NCBI GenBank assembly: GCA_947476255.1
Contig: CANJPY010000004.1
Coordinates: forward strand, 1 to 64,000
Direction of reading: 5' to 3'
From: Chthoniobacteraceae bacterium
Lineage (GTDB): Bacteria; Verrucomicrobiota; Verrucomicrobiia; Chthoniobacterales; Chthoniobacteraceae
Length of the DNA stretch: 64,000 nucleotides
The position numbers and the translations under genes were made by a program. Every line of letters starts with the position of its first letter. The first letter of the stretch is position 1. Below the pieces are notes generated by a model. The model worked only from the letters and a program-made list of their open reading frames with translations, was not told where the DNA came from and ran no database searches. Shown piece by piece: positions 45,015-53,219 of this stretch.

Positions 45015-46159
45015 GGCGTTTTAGCAGGAACTTTCAGACCGTGCACCACTCCATCCTCCGTCCCAACAACGATCCAACCGTCTGATACCGCAGGCGATGC
45101 CGCCACGGGTGAACCAAGGTCGTACACCCATCGCTCTGCGCCATCCCCAAGAGCCGCACCGTAAAGCCGACCGTCCATAGAGCCAAAAACAACCGTATCT
45201 CCGCAGACCACCGGTGAGCCGTCGACTTTGCCACGCGTCGGAAACTGCCAAAGGCCCTTCCCCGTTTCGCGTTCTATGCAATGCAACCGCTTGTCTCCCC
45301 CGCCGATCAGGACCCGGTCCTTTGTAACAGCCGCGCTCGAAACATAAGGAAACTGTCTTTCACGATATTTCCATGAAATCGTCGCCTCTTTTGGTTTCAT
45401 CCCAATCACCACGTTCCCATAGTGCCCCACGTACGCGGTACCATCTTCAGCCACAGCCACAGATGAGGCTACATAGGCCTCCGCCTCTATCTGTCGCAGT
45501 TGTTTTCCGTCAACCGCGCTCACGATCCTGAGCATCGAATCGCAGCCCCCAAAAATCAGCTCTCCCCCAGGAAGCAACGCAGGGGTTCCGTTGATGTAAT
45601 TCTCCGTTGCAAAAGTCCAAACGGCCTTGCCAGTCGCAGAATCCACACAATGCAGCTTTGAGTCGTAGCTCCCAAAAATCACCCACTCCGCGGCTTCCCC
45701 AAAGTTTTTGTAAAAATTCGCGCCCCCTATGATTTTATCGTCCGTACTATAATTCCAGACGGCTTCGCCTGAATCAGCTTCGATCGCGTAAAGCTTTCCG
45801 TCATTCGAACCGACGAAAACACGCTTCCCCAAAACAAGCGGCGTCGCCTCCACCGCAGCTTCCGTTTTAAAGGACCACTTTTTCAATCCTTTCTCCAAGT
45901 CTAAAGCGTGTAAAATGCCCGCTTCATCGCCGACAAAAACAAACCCAGAGGCAATGGCGGCGCCCCCCTTGACAGGCTTGCCAGCAGAAAAAGACCAGAC
46001 CTCTTTAGGCATGCGCGATGCATCCATCGCGGAAACTCCGCTAAGCTGTGGATTGCCGCGATTCATCGGCCAGTCTGCCTTTGCCGAACTCCACAAGCCG
46101 CCAAAGAGAGTGACTATTCCAACCTGGACCAACACCCAGTTTACACGCGGGACGCTCAT
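45011..46159 (-). CDS. Exported PQQ-like beta-propeller protein, within the cluster
   Basis: A 382-residue protein with a signal peptide (VLVQVGIVTLFGGLWSSAKA) and a single propeller whose blades carry the regular motif GKPVKGGAAIASGFVFVGDEAG, LDLEKGLKKWSFKTEAAVEATP, FVGSNDGKLYAIEADSGEAVWNYS, LHCVDSATGKAVWTFATENYIN, LHCIERETGKGLWQFPTRGKVDGSP, VFGSMDGRLYGA and AASPAVSDGWIVVGTEDGVVHGLKV. It overlaps the neighbours by ATGA on both sides. An exported protein locked between cytoplasmic enzymes suggests it uses, carries or measures the product of the pathway. BamB-like scaffolding is the alternative. Confidence 0.88.
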   Translation of the reverse strand: MSVPRVNWVLVQVGIVTLFGGLWSSAKADWPMNRGNPQLSGVSAMDASRMPKEVWSFSAGKPVKGGAAIASGFVFVGDEAGILHALDLEKGLKKWSFKTEAAVEATPLVLGKRVFVGSNDGKLYAIEADSGEAVWNYSTDDKIIGGANFYKNFGEAAEWVIFGSYDSKLHCVDSATGKAVWTFATENYINGTPALLPGGELIFGGCDSMLRIVSAVDGKQLRQIEAEAYVASSVAVAEDGTAYVGHYGNVVIGMKPKEATISWKYRERQFPYVSSAAVTKDRVLIGGGDKRLHCIERETGKGLWQFPTRGKVDGSPVVCGDTVVFGSMDGRLYGAALGDGAERWVYDLGSPVAASPAVSDGWIVVGTEDGVVHGLKVPAKTP

Positions 46160-47292
46160 CTCAGAACCTCCTGATATAGGGCTTCAAAATCTCCAACCGA
46201 AAACGAAACCGGGTTGAACGCTCCAGTCCATTGGGCAGAGGCTTCCGTTGCTAAAATCGACACCAACTCGGAGGTGACCGGCAGGTGCGCAAGCGAAGCA
46301 GCCATCCCAGAGACGCTTAATATTTCAGCGATCTTCCCAAGAAGACTTTCGATCGAATCCAAGCCCACGCTCTTTGCCAATAAAAGGTATTCCGCCGCTG
46401 CTTCGGGACTTGCTGTATTTCGTCTGATAACCCCCGGAATCAGCCGGCCTACAGCTTCTCCGTGAATCATTCCAAACCTTGCAGTGAGCGGGTTCGCCGA
46501 GGCGTGCGCACAGCCAAGCATGGAATTCTCAATCGCCGTCCCTGCGTAAGCCGCCCCGAGAAGCATCTCTCCACGGGCTGCGAGATCTTTGGGATCTGTC
46601 AGGACCCGGGGCAAGGCCGTCAGACATAAACGGAACGCCTCGCGCGAAAAAACAAGGGACAACGCGGTGCGTTTTTTGGTGACCGCCGTCTCCAACGCGT
46701 GCACAAGGGCGTCAACGCCGGTGCAAGCAGTCACTCGCGCAGGCAAGGAAAGCGTAAGCTGTGGATCCAAGATTGCCACCCTTGCCGCAGCTTTTGGATC
46801 GCCACAGGCCATTTTCATGTGGGTCTGGGGATCACTTATAAGGGCAAACGACTGACATTCGCTGCCCGTGCCCGCGGTGGTGGGAACCGCTATGAGCGGA
46901 AGCATCGCCTTGGAGGCTTTTCCGATCCCTTTGAAATCAGAAATTATCCCTCCGTTTGTCAGAAGGAAATTGGCCCCCTTGGCGGTGTCCATGGCACTGC
47001 CACCGCCCAATCCCACAAACAAGTCAATGCGCGCTTCCCGCGCCACCGCAAGACAAGCATCAACATCGGCTGCATCAGGATTCTCCCGCACGCCATCAAA
47101 GACGCGTACGTACACTCCCTCCTTTTCCAATGCACTCACCGCCAGTGCCGCATGGCCGGCCTTTACAAGCCCGCCATCGGTCACCAACAAGACACGCGTC
47201 GCATGAAGCTCACGGGCAAACTCCCCCAGGCGAGTGATGGAGCCAGAACCGAATACCAGCCGAGTCCGCGGTTGATAATCGAATGCAATCAT
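46156..47292 (-). CDS. Iron-containing (group III) alcohol dehydrogenase
   Basis: A 378-residue NAD(P)-dependent enzyme from the ATG at 47292; the frame extends 17 codons further but the family start fits MIAFDYQPRTRLVFGSGSI. The cofactor site GGGSAMDTAKG (~95-105), PTTAGTGSEC and the metal site are present: Asp and His in GVDALVHALE, His in GCAHASANPLTARFGMIHGEAVG (two His residues, spaced as in FucO-type enzymes). It follows the aldehyde dehydrogenase after 10 bases and overlaps the propeller gene by ATGA. In this context it should interconvert the aldehyde and alcohol of the pathway. Confidence 0.9.
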   Translation of the reverse strand: MIAFDYQPRTRLVFGSGSITRLGEFARELHATRVLLVTDGGLVKAGHAALAVSALEKEGVYVRVFDGVRENPDAADVDACLAVAREARIDLFVGLGGGSAMDTAKGANFLLTNGGIISDFKGIGKASKAMLPLIAVPTTAGTGSECQSFALISDPQTHMKMACGDPKAAARVAILDPQLTLSLPARVTACTGVDALVHALETAVTKKRTALSLVFSREAFRLCLTALPRVLTDPKDLAARGEMLLGAAYAGTAIENSMLGCAHASANPLTARFGMIHGEAVGRLIPGVIRRNTASPEAAAEYLLLAKSVGLDSIESLLGKIAEILSVSGMAASLAHLPVTSELVSILATEASAQWTGAFNPVSFSVGDFEALYQEVLR

Positions 47293-47302
47293 TGCGCGCA
47301 AC

Positions 47303-48736
47303 CTAAGCCCGTTCGATTGAGCGACGCTTATAGAGAAACTCAAACATGTTGCCTTCGTGGGGCTGATCCCAAGAAATCTTCATCGTTGAAATCGGACCCA
47401 AATTCAGACGTTCGATCAGCGGAGAGTCCAACAGCTCCGACGTGAAGGCCGGATCTTTCGTGATAGCCGTCACCACCAGAGATGCGCCGATTTGTTGGAG
47501 CATCTCAGCCTGCGGAACTTCAACCACGCTGGCGTACGGACACAAAAACTCGCGGTTTGCAAGTGGGTGCTTGAAGGAGTCACAGAAAACAATCGTGGGG
47601 CGCAGGAAAGTCCCGCCCTCGAAGAGCACCTTGCGGGCTCCTCCACGATGGAGCGCCGTCACATCTTCAGCACCAGGAGTTTTCAGGCCCTCTTCGAGCG
47701 CACTGTCGATGTACTCCGCCATTTTTGGATTGGCGAAACCCGAAAGTTTCGCGCCTTCATCGTCTGCGCGCAGGGGTTGAACAGGACCGAGTTTCTGGGC
47801 TAGAGCCTCCGCGATGGCGCGCCCATGGCGAGACACCACGACCGCGGATGCATTCACGCAAGAACGCCCCCCGTTCTCCGCAATCGAAGAAGCGATCAGA
47901 TCAATATATTCAGGCCACTGGTCAACACAGTCATCGCCAATGAGCACCTTTGAGAAACCGGGACCGTGGACTGAAAATTTCGGATTATCCCGGTACTGCG
48001 CAACGGTACTTGCATCGCCGAAAATCAGCGCCCGTCCGCACAACCGCATGACTTCACCTGCTCCTTCATGGTCTGTTGGATAAAATCCGAAAGCTTCGGG
48101 AGGGGCTCCTGCAGCAATAAACGCTTGGATCAGGCGGTATGGCGTCCAGGGTTCCTCACGCCCCGGCTTGATGATCACGGGAGTTTTGAGGGCGATCGCG
48201 GGCAGCCACAAGGAATTGACTGCCGGCGAATTGCTGGGCATCACCAACCCCAAAGCTTGCGTTGTTGGATAATAGCTCACCGCCGCGCCGCTTTGTTCGC
48301 CGTATCCCTTGTCAATCACCTCCAAGGGCAGGCCTCTTGTCAGTCCATTAAGAACCGTCGCGACATGCGTGAGCGCGTAATGGATCTTAGCCATGTTCCT
48401 GCGCACCATGACATGCGGCAGACCGCTTGTTCCGGAGAGTGTCCGAACATATTCGTCAGCACTCTGAGTGTGGCCTTTGTCTCCGAGCGGAAGCGTGCCA
48501 TTCAAGAAAAACTCACCAGCCTTCGCAGATATCTCAATCAACTGGGCCGTTGTAAATTTGCGAAGTGCTGCGCGCGCAACGCCGATTTTCTGAAGATCCT
48601 TCTTCAAAATTCCCGCGTTAACCTGGCTTACAAGAGCCACCACTTGGCCGGTCGAATGATCCAGAACCTCCGTTTTTTCAAGGCTATCGTATGGACGCCC
48701 CGCGCGGAGTGCGGGTAAGTGAGGGAGAGCGCTCAT
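47303..48736 (-). CDS. Aldehyde dehydrogenase / acyl reductase family protein
   Basis: A 477-residue member of the aldehyde dehydrogenase superfamily, starting at 48736 (MSALPHLPALRAGRPYDS); the open frame continues 37 codons upstream into the ligase gene without family match. Motifs: LGLVMPSNSPAVNSLWLPAIALKTPVIIKPG (cofactor), RALIFGDAST, and the catalytic cysteine Cys293 in ENGGRSCVNASAVVV. The overall pattern, with the Cys in GRSC and weak N-terminus, is closer to acyl-CoA/acyl-enzyme reductases of the LuxC kind than to ordinary aldehyde dehydrogenases. It starts one base after the ligase stop, so the two should act in sequence: activated acid to aldehyde. Confidence 0.82.
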   Translation of the reverse strand: MSALPHLPALRAGRPYDSLEKTEVLDHSTGQVVALVSQVNAGILKKDLQKIGVARAALRKFTTAQLIEISAKAGEFFLNGTLPLGDKGHTQSADEYVRTLSGTSGLPHVMVRRNMAKIHYALTHVATVLNGLTRGLPLEVIDKGYGEQSGAAVSYYPTTQALGLVMPSNSPAVNSLWLPAIALKTPVIIKPGREEPWTPYRLIQAFIAAGAPPEAFGFYPTDHEGAGEVMRLCGRALIFGDASTVAQYRDNPKFSVHGPGFSKVLIGDDCVDQWPEYIDLIASSIAENGGRSCVNASAVVVSRHGRAIAEALAQKLGPVQPLRADDEGAKLSGFANPKMAEYIDSALEEGLKTPGAEDVTALHRGGARKVLFEGGTFLRPTIVFCDSFKHPLANREFLCPYASVVEVPQAEMLQQIGASLVVTAITKDPAFTSELLDSPLIERLNLGPISTMKISWDQPHEGNMFEFLYKRRSIERA

Positions 48737-48737
48737 A

Positions 48738-49808
48738 TTAGTATACACCCTCCACGATGGTCTTCTGCATGGCTCCGAAAGGACGCACTTCAGCCACGCC
48801 ATCCCACGCATACTGGTTGCGAGGCTTGCGGCGTATCGCCTCATCACGTTCGAGGAAACGCGGCATGAAAAACTCTTTGGTCAAGGTCGTAAGTTCCACC
48901 CTGCCCCACGCATCATACTCCACCGTTTTCTCCGTATGCTCCGGATCCACAACCCTTAAAATCGCCCTGGGCTGCGGCGCATAATAACTAATGGAGTACT
49001 GATCCTCCGGTTTCAGCGGTACCGATGCAGCCAGTCCCATCAGCGTGTTGCCATAGGTGGGATAAAAACCGATTCGATTCTCGAGTACTTCCTCCACGAT
49101 GAACCGTGTGTACTGCGGAAGCATTGTTGTACCCCCGCAAAACACACCGCGGATCCCCGCTTCCCAAATATCCACGCGTTCCGCAAGTGCCTCCAGAAGC
49201 TTCGGTGTGGTGAACAAACCACTGACCTTGCGATGTTTCAGGATTGTCGCAGCCTGGTCGACCACATGGTCCATGTAGGCTTTTGCCTGGTCGAAGTGTT
49301 TGTTGGTAATGAGGCGCTTCACCCAGCGCGGGTCCAGGTCGATAAAGTAACAGGAGGAACCGCGGACATTGGCGAGATGTTCAATCGCCAGGCGCAGACG
49401 GCGGGGACCTGTCGGCCCCATCATCAACCAGTAGTGATTCCGAGGGAAATGCTCGTCACTGATTTTATCGCTGAATTCGCTGTAGTCGGTTTTGTAATCC
49501 TCCCAACCGATCCGCTGCTTGGGCATTCCCGTGGTTCCGCCTGTTTCGAAGATATTAAAAGGGCGCCCGGCGAATGCTTTTGGCACCCAAACTTCAGGCT
49601 GAAGGTCACGAAGCCACTCGTCTTGAAAATGGGGGAATTTAAGCAGGTCCTCGACAGTGTGGATTTCGGTGCGCGGGTCCCAACCGGCTTTTGCAGCCCA
49701 GTTCAGCCAGAATTGGGAACCGGTCTCTGGATTGAAATGCCACTGGATGATGTCTCTTAGATGCGCTTCGAGTTGGGCTTTTGCAGCTTCTGGGTTTGGT
49801 GTGCTCAT
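48738..49808 (-). CDS. PaaK/LuxE-like adenylate-forming ligase
   Basis: A 356-residue protein of the phenylacetate-CoA ligase/acyl-protein synthetase type. The nucleotide loop ETGGTTGMPK is at ~88-97, the YGNT motif (adenine region) lies in IGFYPTYGNTLMG, and RFLERDEAI near 325 resembles the hinge region of adenylating enzymes. It is shorter than PaaK (~430) and lacks a full C-terminal lid, which fits LuxE-type enzymes that pass the acyl group to a partner reductase. The next gene is that reductase. A 24-base gap separates it from the MFS transporter gene upstream. The substrate acid is unknown; a 4-hydroxybenzoate-like acid is inferred from the chorismate-lyase-like gene. Confidence 0.75.
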   Translation of the reverse strand: MSTPNPEAAKAQLEAHLRDIIQWHFNPETGSQFWLNWAAKAGWDPRTEIHTVEDLLKFPHFQDEWLRDLQPEVWVPKAFAGRPFNIFETGGTTGMPKQRIGWEDYKTDYSEFSDKISDEHFPRNHYWLMMGPTGPRRLRLAIEHLANVRGSSCYFIDLDPRWVKRLITNKHFDQAKAYMDHVVDQAATILKHRKVSGLFTTPKLLEALAERVDIWEAGIRGVFCGGTTMLPQYTRFIVEEVLENRIGFYPTYGNTLMGLAASVPLKPEDQYSISYYAPQPRAILRVVDPEHTEKTVEYDAWGRVELTTLTKEFFMPRFLERDEAIRRKPRNQYAWDGVAEVRPFGAMQKTIVEGVY

Positions 49809-49832
49809 AAGTTTAAAACAATGAAGGCCGTC

Positions 49833-51521
49833 TTAGTGAGAGGGACCGGAGGCCTCGCGGGGTGGTTCAGGAAGAAAAAAGCTGAGAATGAATCCGAGAA
49901 GAAAGACGGAAGTCCCCACGATGCCCGCAGCGATGGCAACCTTATCAAAGGTGGACGCTCCCGGCATGTTTGGCGCGAGAATATTGGTGGTTAGAAAGGC
50001 GGCGGAGGTCCCGAGCATGCGCCCTCCAACATTGGTTGCAAAGGATCCGCCGGTACCGCGCAGGTGCATTGGAAACACCTTTGGCAGGAACTCTCCGAAA
50101 TAGGAAAACTGTGCCACAACCAACAACCCCGAAGCCGCGATGCCCCAATTCAGTGCACTCCCTCCCGAATGGTAGAGCGAAAAATAAGTCAGCGGCACAG
50201 CCACCAGTCCCGGAATCAGGAAGATTCTTAACAGTGTGCGTCGCGCCACAGCCATGACAACGAGCACAGCAAGGATGATGCGTCCCAACAGGCCGCCCAT
50301 CTCCTGCCACAGCTGCGCTGTGTTTGCACGCGCCTTGATCTGCTTGTCAGGCTCTTCTTGTTTTTCCCGGTTGTCCCCGAATTGCTTCAACAATTTCTCA
50401 CGCTCTATCAGGCTCTTCTTTGCCTCAGGAGCAGCGCTGGTGAGCTTTTCGAGCTCCTCCCCCAATGCCTTGAACTCGGCATTGATCTGCTCCACTTTTG
50501 CGCTGTCCCCCGCTTTTTTCGCGGCACGGAACGCAATCCGATTCCGCGCACGTTTCGCTGCGAGTTCCTTCAGTCCTGGAACGGATTCGTATGCCTCACG
50601 CATCGACGGCTCGATTTCAAGAATCGAGGCATTCACCGCCTTCGCTTCCTCCTGCAACGGTTTCAAGGCACTCCTTTGCTCCGACAACTCGGGCACGCCG
50701 GGAATCACCCGCAGGGGAGTCAGTTGGAGCGCTCCAAAAGCCGCGGCGTAAGCACATGCCGAAAGCCCCGCAGTCACAAGCGTGGTGCGGCGCAACTCTG
50801 GGGAAAACAGACCGCCAATACTGGGGCGCGTCAAGGAACTGGAAGCTCGGCGCTCCATCCACACGCGCGATTCAGGAACGAAAGGGAGCAGAAGTGCAAT
50901 GGGTATTGCAGGAAGGATCCCGGTCATTAACGTATAGCGCCAGGAAGCGTGCGCATTAAAAAAGTCGGGGATCGGCAGGGCCGGCAATTCATTGGCGTGC
51001 ACAACGATCCAGCCATTGACCGCGGTGACCAGGATCCCGCCGAGGGACGCGAACGCCTGCGTAAAGCCAAGGGCGAATTCCCGCTGCTTGGGGTCTGCAA
51101 ACAGCTCTGCAAGCCATGTGATCGCTGCGACAAACTCGACACAAACACCCACGAAGGTGAGGCTCCTAAAAAACACAAACATCGGCAGCGATGTTGAGAA
51201 CGCCGCTGCAAACGGTGAAAAAGCATAGAGGAAAATGCTCAACGCCATGATCCGCTTCCGACCGAACTGGTCGATCAACCACCCGCCCATGAGACCAAAA
51301 ACACCGCCGCAAAGCGCTGAAATCCACAACATCCGGCCGGTCCAATCTGTCACGATCGGGTTGTTTGGAGGCAGCCCGAGCAGTTCTGCGATCGCAGGAA
51401 CCCCGACAAGCGGCGTCATTAACAACTCATAGGTATCAAACAAGAAACCTATGCTTGCGATCAACAGAACGAGCCAACGCGTACGTGCGTCGATGGAGGA
51501 AGAGCCGGCGGGAGTGCTCAT
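49833..51521 (-). CDS. MFS transporter with large coiled-coil insert between helices 7 and 8
   Basis: A 562-residue major-facilitator protein. The N-terminal half shows six membrane segments, with FLFDTYEL in helix 1 (compare DGFD in aromatic-acid:H+ symporters), the loop motif GGWLIDQFGRKR (~79-90) and PESRVWMERR after helix 6. After helix 7 (~247-268) a charged, helix-forming insert of about 125 residues (~278-403) interrupts the fold, with LKPLQEEAKAVNASI, AKRARNRIAFRAAKKAGDSAKVEQINAEFKALGEELEKL and EREKLLKQFGDNREKQEEPDK. Helices 8-12 follow. Family membership is clear. The substrate is inferred from context: an aromatic acid, an aromatic aldehyde or alcohol product, or a sugar. Confidence 0.85.
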   Translation of the reverse strand: MSTPAGSSSIDARTRWLVLLIASIGFLFDTYELLMTPLVGVPAIAELLGLPPNNPIVTDWTGRMLWISALCGGVFGLMGGWLIDQFGRKRIMALSIFLYAFSPFAAAFSTSLPMFVFFRSLTFVGVCVEFVAAITWLAELFADPKQREFALGFTQAFASLGGILVTAVNGWIVVHANELPALPIPDFFNAHASWRYTLMTGILPAIPIALLLPFVPESRVWMERRASSSLTRPSIGGLFSPELRRTTLVTAGLSACAYAAAFGALQLTPLRVIPGVPELSEQRSALKPLQEEAKAVNASILEIEPSMREAYESVPGLKELAAKRARNRIAFRAAKKAGDSAKVEQINAEFKALGEELEKLTSAAPEAKKSLIEREKLLKQFGDNREKQEEPDKQIKARANTAQLWQEMGGLLGRIILAVLVVMAVARRTLLRIFLIPGLVAVPLTYFSLYHSGGSALNWGIAASGLLVVAQFSYFGEFLPKVFPMHLRGTGGSFATNVGGRMLGTSAAFLTTNILAPNMPGASTFDKVAIAAGIVGTSVFLLGFILSFFLPEPPREASGPSH

Positions 51522-51617
51522 AAAATCTTAAAAGAGGGGGGAGTGTATCTGGGCGGGTTTCAGGCCCTTTCCCACCTGTGAGAAAGGCCCCGAAAGACCA
51601 GCAAGCCATGCCGCAAA

Positions 51618-53210
51618 CTACGGCTTAACGGTTGCCTCTACAGGCTTGGCGCCTTCACCCACCGCAAACAAATGGGTCTGCGAGGCTACGTACATGATAC
51701 CGTTGGCCACAATCGGCGTGGAGAGAATTGGCGCTCCAAAATTGCTTTCACTGATGATTTTTTTCTCCTTGCTCGACGCAAGAACAACAAAGTCTCCGTC
51801 TTCATCACCGACGTACACCTTGCCGTCTGTAACGAAAGTGGATCCCCACATATGGGCTTGCATGTCGTGAACCCAGTGGAGCTTGCCTGTCTCTGCATCG
51901 AGGCAATGGACAAAGCCGGAGAAGTCAGCGATGTAAAGCAGTCCGTTGTTCGGGTCTATCGACACGGTGGAGATCGACCGCTTGATTCCCTTGTAGTCCC
52001 ACACAAGAGCCGTTGCAGTCACGTCTCCTTCCTTGGTCGGGTCGAGGCACACAAGCCGTCCCACACCCTCTCCATGCTCCGGATCCTGACCTACCGGTAC
52101 GTACACCTTGCCTTTGTAAAACACAGGCGTGGAATTAATTTCACTCGGGCCCTCGGCCGCGGGGTATTTGATGGCCTTCCCGTTTTTGTCCTTTTTGTAT
52201 TCGGGAGGCACGCAATCAAACCACCAGATCTTTTTGATGTAATTGGTATCGCCCTCCTTGACCGGCTTTGTATCCAGCGCGTAGAGAACCCCGTCACCAC
52301 CGCCAAAGAACACCTGTTTCTTTCCTTTCACTTCACCGATGGAGGGCGAAGTCCACTGGCCGTGAAGAATCTTGGGGCCTACACCGGCATTGTCTTCGCC
52401 GATTAATTCCCCCGTGTTCTTGTTCAGGGCAATGAAGGATGGCGACTGGGGTGAAGGGATGTTGACATGCGTCCAATCCTGGCCGTTCGAGGTGCACACA
52501 AAGATCGAATCGCCGTCGATGATGACGGAGCAGTTCGAAGCGTTGTGAGGAAACACTCCCAGTTCATCCATCATGTCGTACTTCCAAAGGATGTCGGCAT
52601 CCGTCGGCAGCACTTCGACTTTGGGTTTGCCGGGGCCCGTCATGTACTGGCCCTCGTCCGTAAACGGGCCCTGATTGCCGTTTGCCTGTCCATGAAGGTC
52701 AAGGCACAGGACTTCACACCGACTGGTGACCACATAAACGCGGTCGCCCTCCACGCAAGGCGAGGACAAAAGTCCCAGATATTCCCAATCGTTTACCTTC
52801 CCGGAAGCCAGCTTGGGCACGGTGAGCTGCCACAGAAGCGAACCGTCGCTTTCGCGGAGCGCGTACAGCACGGACTTGTCGTCCTTAAAGCGAGGATCAC
52901 GAGGCGAGGCATTATTCGTACCCACGAGCACTACCCCCTTGGTCACGACTGGGTTGCCATACGACTGGGAGCCCAGCTTCGCGATCCACTTCACGTTCTT
53001 GGTCGTCGCAAGGTCGATCTCCTCGGAGTTCGGTTTAAATTTGCCCGGTTGCACCGCCGAGGGAAACCCTTTGCCGGGGGAAAACATATTCCGCCCGGGA
53101 TCGTTTCCGCCCCACTGTGGCCAGTCTTGCGCGGATGCCGTAAACGTTACGAGCGCACCACCAAGCAGGGCGCAGCTCAAAGGAAGAAAAGAACGAAGGG
53201 AGGATTTCAT
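51618..53210 (-). CDS. Exported PQQ-like beta-propeller protein
   Basis: A 530-residue protein with a signal peptide (MKSSLRSFLPLSCALLGGALVTFTASAQ) and a propeller whose first blade opens with DWPQWGGNDPGRNM. Blades carry VVTKGVVLVGTNNASPRDPRF, YALRESDGSLLWQL, LSSPCVEGDRVYVVTSRCEVLCLDL and CLDAETGKLHWVHDM. The WPQWGGxxPGRN start and DxxWxYDMMDELGVFPHNASNCS are typical of the large quinoprotein-like proteins of Planctomycetes and Verrucomicrobia. It lies 96 bases upstream of the MFS gene and 9 bases downstream of another propeller gene. No heme motif is present. Cofactor binding is unproven. Confidence 0.9.
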   Translation of the reverse strand: MKSSLRSFLPLSCALLGGALVTFTASAQDWPQWGGNDPGRNMFSPGKGFPSAVQPGKFKPNSEEIDLATTKNVKWIAKLGSQSYGNPVVTKGVVLVGTNNASPRDPRFKDDKSVLYALRESDGSLLWQLTVPKLASGKVNDWEYLGLLSSPCVEGDRVYVVTSRCEVLCLDLHGQANGNQGPFTDEGQYMTGPGKPKVEVLPTDADILWKYDMMDELGVFPHNASNCSVIIDGDSIFVCTSNGQDWTHVNIPSPQSPSFIALNKNTGELIGEDNAGVGPKILHGQWTSPSIGEVKGKKQVFFGGGDGVLYALDTKPVKEGDTNYIKKIWWFDCVPPEYKKDKNGKAIKYPAAEGPSEINSTPVFYKGKVYVPVGQDPEHGEGVGRLVCLDPTKEGDVTATALVWDYKGIKRSISTVSIDPNNGLLYIADFSGFVHCLDAETGKLHWVHDMQAHMWGSTFVTDGKVYVGDEDGDFVVLASSKEKKIISESNFGAPILSTPIVANGIMYVASQTHLFAVGEGAKPVEATVKP

Positions 53211-53219
53211 GGTTCAATA

